From NCBI GenBank assembly GCA_003242505.1, contig QGUP01000082.1, forward strand, positions 1-7,740: a DNA stretch of 7,740 bases, read 5' to 3'. The DNA is from Bacillota bacterium (GTDB lineage Bacteria > Bacillota > Sulfobacillia > Symbiobacteriales > ZC4RG38). The first letter of the stretch is position 1. Every line of letters begins with the position of its first letter. The position numbers were made by a program, and so were the translations under genes. The notes under the pieces were generated by a model. That model did no database searches and was not told the DNA's origin. It saw only the letters and a program-made list of their open reading frames with translations. Shown here in pieces: positions 1 through 5,295 of this stretch.

Positions 1-9
1 GGATAAAGG

Positions 10-330
10 TCAGGTCCAATCCCGGGGCAAGGCCACCGGGAAGCGGCGGCGGTACTGAAAACCCTCGGGGGCCTCCTCGTAAACCTCCAGCCCGTCCCCC
101 GCCAGCCGGAGTTCCGTCCGGCCGGTGGTGGAGGCAGTGGCCCACTGGCCGTCGGTGAGGAGGTAGTCCAGGGCGTCGGCCGCCAGGCTGACCAACTCTT
201 CCTCGCTCGCGTGGCGGCTGGAAGGGGCCATCTGCAGCACCTCCCAGATCCGGGCGAAGAGCGGGAACTGGCTCGGGTCCCGGTGGAGGCGGTGGAAGAG
301 CTGCCGGACATCCCGGACCATGCCGTCCAT
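10..330 (-). CDS. Small hypothetical protein, about 106 residues
   Basis: I do not recognise this family. The start chosen is the ATG at 330, preceded on the minus strand by a purine-rich AGGGAGGGGGAGAAGG ribosome-binding tract. A second in-frame ATG three codons on (321) is an alternative. The product looks soluble and mostly helical. Residues 1-33 have an amphipathic pattern rich in Phe, Leu, His and Arg. Residues 42-58 form an acidic helix (SEEELVSLAADALDYLL). The C-terminal part (70-106) has beta-like alternation and ends in RDWT. There are no cysteines, signal peptide or membrane segments. It diverges from the LOG-family gene across a 174-base gap, so the two may share a regulatory region. 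The reading frame stays open far upstream, but that part is antisense to two strongly supported genes and is not coding. The existence of the gene rests on its ribosome-binding site and plausible composition only. Confidence 0.55.
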   Translation of the reverse strand: MDGMVRDVRQLFHRLHRDPSQFPLFARIWEVLQMAPSSRHASEEELVSLAADALDYLLTDGQWATASTTGRTELRLAGDGLEVYEEAPEGFQYRRRFPVALPRDWT

Positions 331-504
331 CCTTCTCCCCCTCCCTTTCCGGCGCTGCGGTCCGGGAGTAGTATGTCCGCAGGAAAACCCCGGGACTTCT
401 CGAAGGATGATGGCCAATACGGCTTCAAGATGGATGATGGCCGGTGCGGCTTCCACAAGGATGACGATGGCCCGTACGGCCTTCACCCAGGAGCGGAGGT
501 CAGG
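331..504. other. Divergent intergenic region between hypothetical gene and LOG gene
   Basis: This 174-base gap holds the divergent start regions of the two flanking genes. The left part is the ribosome-binding tract of the minus-strand gene. The right half holds a three-fold imperfect repeat, listed separately. I could not find a convincing -35/-10 pair in either direction. Part or all of it from 373 onward could be translated if the LOG gene uses an upstream ATG. Confidence 0.5.
403..485 (+). repeat. Three imperfect direct repeats of 27-30 bases ahead of the LOG gene
   Basis: Three copies of a unit resembling GATGATGGCCNNTRCGGCTTC begin at 406, 433 and 463. The steps are therefore 27 and 30 bases, both multiples of three. 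Read in the frame of the downstream gene, each copy encodes DDG-x-(Y/C)-G-(F/L): DDGQYGF, DDGRCGF and DDGPYGL. They end about 20 bases before the preferred ATG at 505. Either they are a translated repetitive N-terminal extension starting at the ATG at 373, which has GGGAG four bases upstream, or a non-coding regulatory or repetitive DNA element. Confidence 0.7.
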
Positions 505-1077
505 ATGGAGAAGGCGCTCTGCGTCTATTGTTCGTCCAGTGATGCGGTGGATCCGGTCTTCTTCGCCGCGGCCCGGGAACTGGGAGCCGCGATGGCCCGG
601 CAGGGCTACGCCCTGGTCTGGGGCGGCACCCGGGTCGGCCTCATGGGGGCCCTGGCCCGGTCGGTCCAGGAGCACGGGGGCCGGGTGATCGGGGTGATCC
701 CCCGGGCCCTGGCGGAGCGAGGCATCGGGTACGAGGGGGCCGATGAACTGTTCGTCACCCGGGACCTCCGGGAGCGCAAGGCCGTCATGGAGGCCCGGGC
801 CTCGGGTTTCGTTGCCCTGCCCGGGGGCTTTGGCACCCTGGAGGAGCTGCTGGAGATCCTCACCCTGAAACAGCTCGGCTACCACCAGAAGCCGGTGGTC
901 ATCCTGAACGTCCAGGGCTTTTACGACCCCCTGGTAGAGCTCTTCGAGCACATCTACCGGCACCGGTTCGCCAAGCCCGGCTTCCGGCAGCTCTACCACG
1001 TGGCCGGCTCGGTGGCCGATCTGTTCGCATACCTGGAGACTTACCGGCCGCCGGCCCTGGAAGACAAGTGGGGGTAA
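505..1077 (+). CDS. LOG-family (TIGR00730) nucleoside 5'-monophosphate phosphoribohydrolase
   Basis: This Rossmann-fold protein resembles the LOG/YgdP-type lysine-decarboxylase-like family. Characterised members cleave the N-glycosidic bond of nucleoside 5'-monophosphates, including cytokinin ribotides, releasing the base and ribose 5-phosphate in the cytosol. The 190-residue product has the family's usual length. Visible motifs are the N-terminal strand with YCSSS (residues 8-12), the glycine loop GGTRVGLMG (40-48), ERK (90-92) and the signature PGGFGTLEE (106-114). Arg91 and Glu114 lie 23 residues apart, the spacing of the catalytic Arg and Glu described in plant-type LOG enzymes. The ATG at 505 was chosen because GGAGGT sits four bases upstream and the homologous fold begins there. 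An in-frame ATG at 373 would add 44 repetitive residues. The epoxide-hydrolase-like gene starts 12 bases after the stop, so the two are probably co-transcribed. The physiological substrate cannot be read from the sequence. Confidence 0.9.
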   Translation: MEKALCVYCSSSDAVDPVFFAAARELGAAMARQGYALVWGGTRVGLMGALARSVQEHGGRVIGVIPRALAERGIGYEGADELFVTRDLRERKAVMEARASGFVALPGGFGTLEELLEILTLKQLGYHQKPVVILNVQGFYDPLVELFEHIYRHRFAKPGFRQLYHVAGSVADLFAYLETYRPPALEDKWG

Positions 1078-1089
1078 GGAGGTGAACCG

Positions 1090-1956
1090 ATGGCCGTTGG
1101 CGACCCCCTGGTTCGCCATGGCGAGGCCGACCTCGGGGACGTCCGCATCCACTACGCCGAAGCCGGCAAGGGACCGCTGGTGATTCTGCTGCACGGGTTC
1201 CCGGATTTCTGGTACACCTGGCGGCACCAGATCCCTGCCCTCGTCGCCGCCGGGTTCCGGGTCGTCGCCCCGGACATGCGGGGGTACAACCGCTCCAGCA
1301 AGCCCCCCGGCATCGCCTCCTACCATCCGGAGCTGCCGACCCGGGATGTGGCCCGGCTGATGGATCACCTCGGGGAGGAGCGGGCGGCCGTCGCCGGCCA
1401 CGACTGGGGCGGCGGGGTGGCCTGGATGTTCGCCATGGGCTACCCTGAGAGGGTGAGCCGCCTGGCCATCCTCAACTGCCCGCACCCCGAGCGGATGCTG
1501 GCAGGGCTGCGGATGCCGCGGCAGCTGGTCCGCAGCTGGTACATGTTCTTCTTCCAGCTTCCCTGGCTTCCCGAGGCACTCCTGCGGGCCGGGAACTACT
1601 CCGCTCTGCGGATGGTCTTCCGAAATGACCCAGCCCGCCCCTTCCCGGAGCAGGATATCGACCGCCACGTGGCGGCGCTGGCCCAGCCAGGGGCGCTCAC
1701 GGCGGCCATCAACTACTACCGGGCGCTCTTCCGGGTCCCGCCGGCCGAGCAGCGCCGCCGCCTCCGGCGGATCGAGCAGCCGGTGCTGGTGATCTGGGGC
1801 GAACGGGACCGCTACCTCCTGCGGGAGTTGGCCGTTCCCTCCCCGGAGTGGGTCCCGAACTGCCGGGTCGAGTACCTGCCCGGGGCCACCCACTGGGTCC
1901 AGCATGATGAACCGGAACGGGTGAACCGGCTCCTTGTCGGCTTTCTGCAATCATGA
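1090..1956 (+). CDS. Alpha/beta hydrolase of the epoxide hydrolase type
   Basis: A soluble 288-residue alpha/beta hydrolase that probably opens epoxides to diols through an aspartyl-ester intermediate. The oxyanion motif HGFP is at 35-38. The nucleophile elbow GHDWGG (103-108) makes Asp105 the nucleophile. The acid is Asp240 in GERDRY and the base is His268 in ATHWVQHD. The lid carries both tyrosines expected to activate an epoxide: Tyr151 in WYMFFFQ and Tyr210 in NYYR, in contexts resembling the mammalian soluble epoxide hydrolase lid. Trp106 after the nucleophile, where fluoroacetate dehalogenases have an arginine, argues against haloacid dehalogenation. The start is fixed by AAGGAGGTGA just ahead of the ATG, with its first bases in the stop region of the LOG gene. 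There is no signal peptide, so it should be cytosolic. The natural substrate is unknown, and a related esterase or dehalogenase role cannot be fully excluded. Confidence 0.87.
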   Translation: MAVGDPLVRHGEADLGDVRIHYAEAGKGPLVILLHGFPDFWYTWRHQIPALVAAGFRVVAPDMRGYNRSSKPPGIASYHPELPTRDVARLMDHLGEERAAVAGHDWGGGVAWMFAMGYPERVSRLAILNCPHPERMLAGLRMPRQLVRSWYMFFFQLPWLPEALLRAGNYSALRMVFRNDPARPFPEQDIDRHVAALAQPGALTAAINYYRALFRVPPAEQRRRLRRIEQPVLVIWGERDRYLLRELAVPSPEWVPNCRVEYLPGATHWVQHDEPERVNRLLVGFLQS

Positions 1957-1960
1957 AACG

Positions 1961-1981
1961 GCACCCTGCCGCGCAGGGTGC
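1961..1981 (+). terminator. Strong hairpin after the hydrolase gene, possible terminator
   Basis: A perfect nine-base-pair stem GCACCCTGC/GCAGGGTGC encloses a three-base loop, beginning five bases after the hydrolase stop codon. No run of T follows, so it is not a classical intrinsic terminator. It could stabilise the upstream mRNA end, act as a weak terminator, or be the first stem of a structured crcB leader. Confidence 0.5.
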
Positions 1982-1991
1982 TCGGTGTTGA

Positions 1992-2010
1992 GGCACGACG
2001 GGGTCGTGCC
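1992..2010 (+). other. Second perfect hairpin in the crcB leader
   Basis: An eight-base-pair stem GGCACGAC/GTCGTGCC closes a GGG loop, ten bases after the preceding hairpin and 38 bases ahead of the crcB start. The flanking sequence does not show the GAUG and CUGAUG-type core of the fluoride riboswitch often found upstream of crcB. I see the structure but cannot assign it to a known RNA class. Confidence 0.5.
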
Positions 2011-2048
2011 GGTGAAATCGGCTAACTTCTGGCAGAGGGAAGGATGCA

Positions 2049-2414
2049 ATGCGCTACCTGTGGATCGCTGCCGGTGCGGTGCTGGGGGCTATCGCCCGCT
2101 ACCTCATCGGTGGCTGGTTCGGGACTCGGTGGCCGGGGCTCTTTCCCTGGGGGACCTGGGTGATCAACGCCACCGGAGCCTTCGCCCTGGGCCTGCTGAA
2201 TGGGCTGGCGGCCAGCCGGGGCGGCCTCAGCGCAAACCTCCACCTGGCGATTGGGGTCGGTTTTCTCGGTTCATACACCACCTTTTCCACCTGGGCCTAT
2301 GAGACCGTCCAACTCATGGAGCGGGGAGCACCGGGCCTCGCCGGGCTCTACGTGATGAGCAGCGTGGCGGCGGGCCTCGTTGGGGCGTGGCTCGGGCTGC
2401 GGGTCACCACCTAA
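2049..2414 (+). CDS. crcB: CrcB/Fluc fluoride ion channel
   Basis: A small integral membrane protein of 121 residues that, in characterised relatives, forms a dual-topology dimer and lets cytoplasmic fluoride leave the cell. Four hydrophobic segments span roughly residues 3-22, 33-52, 63-83 and 98-117. Family motifs are GAIARY (13-18), GTWVINATGAF (35-45, with the conserved Asn40) and GFLGSYTTFSTWAYE (71-85). In the TTFSTF box whose two phenylalanines line the fluoride path, the second Phe is Trp82 here, while Phe79 is kept. The ATG is preceded by AGAGGGAAGG. The gene follows the hydrolase by 92 bases containing two hairpins, so it may have its own leader or be read through from upstream. Its stop lies only five bases from the stop of the converging transglutaminase-like gene. 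Assignment is confident from the motifs and length; the effect of the Trp substitution is not known. Confidence 0.93.
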   Translation: MRYLWIAAGAVLGAIARYLIGGWFGTRWPGLFPWGTWVINATGAFALGLLNGLAASRGGLSANLHLAIGVGFLGSYTTFSTWAYETVQLMERGAPGLAGLYVMSSVAAGLVGAWLGLRVTT

Positions 2415-2419
2415 ACCCC

Positions 2420-3670
2420 TCAGCGGCCCCGCAAGTCCTCCAGCACCATGAAGAGGAAGAAGACTGCCAGGAACCCTGGCAGCCAGGACCTACCCCGGCT
2501 GAGGAACCAGGCAATGCCGTTGGCTGCCAGGAAGGCCGCATCCATCCACAGGTCCGGTGGTTTGAGTCCACGCTGTTCCAGCCACCGGTCGGTCATGGGC
2601 ACCAGTGTGGCCAGGACCGCCAGCCCGGCCATGGCAAACAGGAAGACCTGAGCCGCGTGCAGCGCCCGCAGATGCCACGGCTCATGGCGCCCCCGCCAAT
2701 CCCCAAGCAGGTCGGTGACGGTCAGGGGCCGGGACAGGGACTCGACCTGCTCCGGCAATCGGACGTAGGCGGGCTGCAGGTACGGGGCGCGGCGGTGAAG
2801 CAACTGGTACCCGAAGGCCACCGGCTGCTCGCCCATCTCCATGGTCAGGTCGGCCAGGGGTGGGTTGGTCTCCGGGTATGGCGGTACCAGTTCCCTGTCA
2901 TATTTGAGGCTGAAGGTGATGCGCTGGCCCTCCAGGTGGCCGAAGGCATAGGAGGGCAGGTGCCTGAGCCGCAGCAGTCGCCGCAGTTTGGAATGGACGG
3001 TGGCCACGGAGATGTCCACGGGCAGCCAGCCCAGACCTTCAATGTAGCATTCCGTCCACGCATGGCCCTGGAACCTACCAACGGCCCAGGTACCGAGGTG
3101 AACCCGGGTCGGGATTCCCAGGAACCGGCACCATGCGGCAAAGAGCGCCGAGAACTGCCCGCAGTCCCCCCGCCGGTCCCGGCCCATAGCCGTCGCTCCC
3201 CGGGCTCGGGGTGGGTGACAATAGCCGTAGTGGTGGAACATGTGCACCGCGAGCCGGTGCACCTTCTCCAGGTCGGTCCCGCAACCCTCGGTCAGCCGCC
3301 GGGCCTCTTCCCGGATTTCCGGGGTGATGGTCACCATCCCGGTGGAACGGAGGTAGAGTTCCCGCTCCTGGGGCTCAAGGGGGACCACCGGACCCCTGCC
3401 GCGGGGTGAATACCGCACCGAGAAGGTCTGAATGGTGGCGTCAAGCCGGACGGCCTCGCCGGGGGCGAGGCGGTACCAGGCCATTTCACCCAGACCGTCG
3501 GGGCTCACGGTGCGCTCATGGGGCTCCGGCGTCAGGTGCAGGCCCAGTACCTTCTGGGTGGGCAGGTCCGGTGACAGCGCCAACCAGACCTGCACCGGTT
3601 CCCGGTGACGATTCCGGTACACCCACTCCAGCCGGTACGTGCCTGCCGGACGGTACTCGAGTCTGCCCAA
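2420..3670 (-). CDS. Transglutaminase-like cysteine protease-fold protein with C-terminal membrane segments
   Basis: A protein of the transglutaminase-core superfamily, whose bacterial members include peptidases, amidases and crosslinking enzymes. With the start used here it has 416 residues. Residues 1-90 look like a beta-sandwich N-terminal domain. The core shows the whole triad: Cys170 in GDCGQFSALFAAWCRFLGIPTR, His203 in GHAWTECYI and Asp219 in WLPVDIS. Near the C terminus are hydrophobic stretches at 337-357, 378-390 and 397-411, so the protein is probably anchored in the membrane by its tail. Which side the core faces is unclear. No ATG or GTG fits. I chose TTG at 3670, which has GGGAGAGG nine bases upstream. 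A CTG at 3727 overlapping the preceding stop as CTGA is a weaker alternative. It lies 53 bases after the unknown gene on the same strand, so the two probably form one transcription unit. Its substrate is unknown. Confidence 0.82.
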   Translation of the reverse strand: MGRLEYRPAGTYRLEWVYRNRHREPVQVWLALSPDLPTQKVLGLHLTPEPHERTVSPDGLGEMAWYRLAPGEAVRLDATIQTFSVRYSPRGRGPVVPLEPQERELYLRSTGMVTITPEIREEARRLTEGCGTDLEKVHRLAVHMFHHYGYCHPPRARGATAMGRDRRGDCGQFSALFAAWCRFLGIPTRVHLGTWAVGRFQGHAWTECYIEGLGWLPVDISVATVHSKLRRLLRLRHLPSYAFGHLEGQRITFSLKYDRELVPPYPETNPPLADLTMEMGEQPVAFGYQLLHRRAPYLQPAYVRLPEQVESLSRPLTVTDLLGDWRGRHEPWHLRALHAAQVFLFAMAGLAVLATLVPMTDRWLEQRGLKPPDLWMDAAFLAANGIAWFLSRGRSWLPGFLAVFFLFMVLEDLRGR

Positions 3671-3723
3671 AGCACTGGCCCTCTCCCTGGTGTGGGTTCG
3701 GGCGCGGCACCCGGGTGCCCTTC

Positions 3724-4725
3724 TCAGTCCCCATGGCCGGACCCCGGGCCTTCCAGGTGCACCCAGTGTGAGAGGACCAGCTTTTCCCCGCCTTCTCGCT
3801 CGAGTCTTACCCAGAACCGCGCGGGATCGGCGGTCGACTGGTACCCAGCGGAAGGGGTCCACTGGGCGCTGAACGTGGGGATGTCACTGGGTCTTGTGCT
3901 CCGGCCCGTTCCCTGTACCCGGAAGGTGGCCTCTGGCCGGGAGGCGTAGCTCATGTTTGTGACGGACAGGGGGCCCGTATACCAACCTCGACTGCCGCCC
4001 CACGAGGCCTCCTTCCCCGGCGAGGTCTGATCCGGCCAGTGTCGGATGAGGTACCAGGGCGCCCCCTGGTCCGGTTCGAAGCCGAAGGACAGGTTCCACT
4101 GGCCAGTCTGGTGCAAGAGGGAAAGGCGGTCTGTGGAGGTACACCCTCCGCCCAGCCCGATGAACCGGGCCTGCATCTCGCGCAACTTCTTGTCCTTGCT
4201 CTCATAAAGGCGATGGGCGATCACAAGAGCCTCGCCGTCTCTGCAGTGAATCGAGAGGTGTTCATCTACAAGATGCAAGGGATTCTTGCGGTCATCCGGC
4301 AAGGGGGACGGCCAGGGCTGTTGCAGCAGGAGTTCTCGGGCCCGGAGTACGACCTGCAAGGCTTCGTCTGGGCCACCCTGGTAGCCTTCCAGTTGTGAGG
4401 TAGTCCATACCCCGTCAAACTGGGCAACCGCATAAAGAGGCCGAGAGGTCTCCCCGGCCTCGACTTGCTTACGACGACTGCCCGAGCCCTGGTGGAGTAC
4501 CCGATTCAACGCGGCCAGGTCGTCCAAGAAAACGGTCTTCCCGTCCTGTAACAGCGCCAACACCTGCTCTGGCTGCACCTGACTCCCCACATCGATCGCT
4601 GTTTCCGATTTGGTCAGCGGCCGGTTCACGTCGTGCAGCGGCTGCGTCACTGTGGCAAGCCTGAGAGAGACTCCCGCAACAACCAGGAGCCCCACTCCAA
4701 CCCAAAGCCACCGAAGATGCAGCAT
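3724..4725 (-). CDS. Hypothetical protein with an N-terminal membrane anchor
   Basis: I do not recognise this family. The 333-residue product starts with one hydrophobic helix (residues 6-24, LWVGVGLLVVAGVSL). It lacks a lipobox cysteine and a clear cleavage site, so it is probably a single-pass protein with a large outside domain. Residues 45-75 look helical (EQVLALLQDGKTVFLDDLAALNRVL). From about 205 on the protein is rich in Trp, Tyr, Ser and Gly with beta-like alternation, ending in KLVLSHWVHLEG. Two cysteines, Cys161 and Cys195, could pair outside the cell. The ATG at 4725 has CAGGGGG upstream; GTG one codon earlier is equally possible. Farther upstream ATGs would add a stretch that spans a non-triplet tandem repeat and is unlikely to be coding. 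It precedes the transglutaminase-like gene and may provide a partner or substrate for it. GC content is visibly lower than in the flanks, suggesting later acquisition. Confidence 0.72.
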   Translation of the reverse strand: MLHLRWLWVGVGLLVVAGVSLRLATVTQPLHDVNRPLTKSETAIDVGSQVQPEQVLALLQDGKTVFLDDLAALNRVLHQGSGSRRKQVEAGETSRPLYAVAQFDGVWTTSQLEGYQGGPDEALQVVLRARELLLQQPWPSPLPDDRKNPLHLVDEHLSIHCRDGEALVIAHRLYESKDKKLREMQARFIGLGGGCTSTDRLSLLHQTGQWNLSFGFEPDQGAPWYLIRHWPDQTSPGKEASWGGSRGWYTGPLSVTNMSYASRPEATFRVQGTGRSTRPSDIPTFSAQWTPSAGYQSTADPARFWVRLEREGGEKLVLSHWVHLEGPGSGHGD

Positions 4726-4760
4726 CACACAACCCCCTGGGGACAATTCGACGGGAAACC

Positions 4761-4779
4761 AAGCCCGGCGGTTGGGCTT
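4761..4779 (-). other. Hairpin in the leader of the membrane-anchored hypothetical gene
   Basis: Six perfect base pairs, AAGCCC/GGGCTT, enclose a seven-base loop. It lies 36 bases upstream of the ATG at 4725 and next to the tandem repeat, within the presumed 5' untranslated region. It could be part of a structured leader. No known riboswitch class was recognised. Confidence 0.4.
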
Positions 4780-4784
4780 CTCCC

Positions 4785-4846
4785 ACCTTGCGTGCCCGGC
4801 ATAGGCGTTGCCGTGACCTTGTGTAACCTGCATGGGCGTTGGCGTG
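4785..4846 (-). repeat. Two-copy 31-base tandem repeat in the leader
   Basis: Two directly adjacent 31-base copies, 4785-4815 and 4816-4846, match at 25 of 31 positions. Each begins ACCTTG and contains GGGCGTTG- or AGGCGTTG-like sequence, ending in GTG on the plus strand. The period is not a multiple of three, which argues against a coding repeat. Seen from the minus strand they lie about 60-120 bases upstream of the start codon and downstream of the predicted promoter. They would therefore be transcribed. In the copy nearer the gene, CGGCA/TGCCG can form a short stem that the other copy lacks. Confidence 0.75.
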
Positions 4847-4916
4847 ATGATGAAAGTTTGCTGCGGGCAAGGTTGACCCTGGGAGCAGCCCGAGTCAATT
4901 GCGTAGCTTACGAATA

Positions 4917-4944
4917 GACATACCACTCTTGTTCGATTTGTCAA
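4917..4944 (-). promoter_or_regulatory. Predicted sigma-A-type promoter for the minus-strand gene pair
   Basis: On the minus strand a perfect -35 hexamer TTGACA (4939-4944) is followed after 16 bases by TATGTC preceded by TG-n, an extended -10 (4917-4922). This is the most AT-rich stretch of the region. Transcription would start near 4910 and give a leader of about 185 bases before the ATG at 4725, containing the tandem repeat and the hairpin. The -10 matches TATAAT at only three positions, but the extended TG compensates. Confidence 0.6.
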
Positions 4945-5197
4945 TATCAAGTGCCGCTCGGTTCTGACTCCGTTGCCGTCCCCTTCGACGCCAAGGCGCC
5001 TGCCAGGCGGCCTCTACCCCTCCGGCGGGGGTCACCCGTCGCCTGCCACTCCCCATCCTCCCCATCACCGTCTCGGCCACGGGGCCAGTGTAATCCTGCA
5101 CGGGAGGAATCCGGAAGCGGAGGAGTTAACACACTGATAGCGCGTTGTGCGCACCGGCGGCAGTGGCCCCCGTGGTCCCTCCCCTGTCCGGGCACCC

Positions 5198-5222
5198 GGG
5201 GCGGCGGGGCCGCCTCCTTTCT
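5198..5222 (+). terminator. GC-rich hairpin with pyrimidine tail in the regulator leader
   Basis: GGCGGC-GGG-GCCGCC forms six perfect pairs, extendable to eight with a G-T wobble. It is followed by TCCTTTCT. This resembles a weak intrinsic terminator or attenuator about 75 bases ahead of the regulator start. There is no annotated plus-strand gene upstream in this region for it to end, so an attenuator or leader structure is as likely. Confidence 0.35.
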
Positions 5223-5259
5223 CATGCCCGTACCCGCACATCGAAAGACCTGAGCACCC

Positions 5260-5269
5260 GGTTCGAACC
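5260..5269. promoter_or_regulatory. Perfect 10-base palindrome GGTTCGAACC upstream of the regulator
   Basis: The dyad lies 26 bases before the regulator ATG. It looks like a tRNA T-loop, but there is no five-base-pair arm around TTCGA and no acceptor or anticodon stem, so it is not a tRNA. It may be an operator; a short GC-balanced palindrome can also arise by chance. Confidence 0.3.
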
Positions 5270-5295
5270 AGCTTCGACATCAAGGGGGTGTACCG

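Larger units (their letters stand above)
4945..5295. other. Divergent gene-free region between the minus-strand pair and the regulator gene
   Basis: No convincing gene was found in these 351 bases on either strand. The longer open frames are Pro/Arg/Ser-rich and lack ribosome-binding sites. It holds a 13-base dyad CGCCTG-C-CAGGCG (4997-5009), a GC hairpin and a 10-base palindrome, the last two listed separately. A plausible -35/-10 pair for the regulator gene was not identified. TGTAATCCT near 5088 is -10-like but has no matching -35. Confidence 0.55.

Noticed and set aside
331..1950. Very long open frame on the minus strand upstream of the small hypothetical gene
   Set aside because: It runs antisense to the LOG and epoxide hydrolase genes, which have clear catalytic motifs and ribosome-binding sites. 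The translation is Pro/Gly/Arg/His-rich, typical of an antisense frame in GC-rich DNA. Only the last 106 codons are kept as a gene.
2387..3409. 340-codon plus-strand frame overlapping the transglutaminase-like gene
   Set aside because: The opposite strand encodes a complete Cys-His-Asp transglutaminase core. The plus frame is Gln/Pro/Gly-rich with no recognisable motif and starts inside crcB.
4781..4910. c-di-GMP (GEMM) riboswitch suggested by CACGCAAGG-like bases in the leader
   Set aside because: The remaining conserved positions and the second stem of that class could not be matched by eye. A covariance-model search would settle it.
3726..4950. Extending the membrane-anchored hypothetical protein to an ATG near 4950
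   Set aside because: The extension would begin upstream of the predicted promoter and cross the 31-base tandem repeat. The hydrophobic anchor begins immediately after the ATG at 4725, which has a better ribosome-binding site.
5251..5275. Possible tRNA T-arm (GGTTCGAACC)
   Set aside because: No five-base-pair arm surrounds the loop, and no acceptor, D or anticodon stem could be placed upstream. Recorded only as a palindrome.
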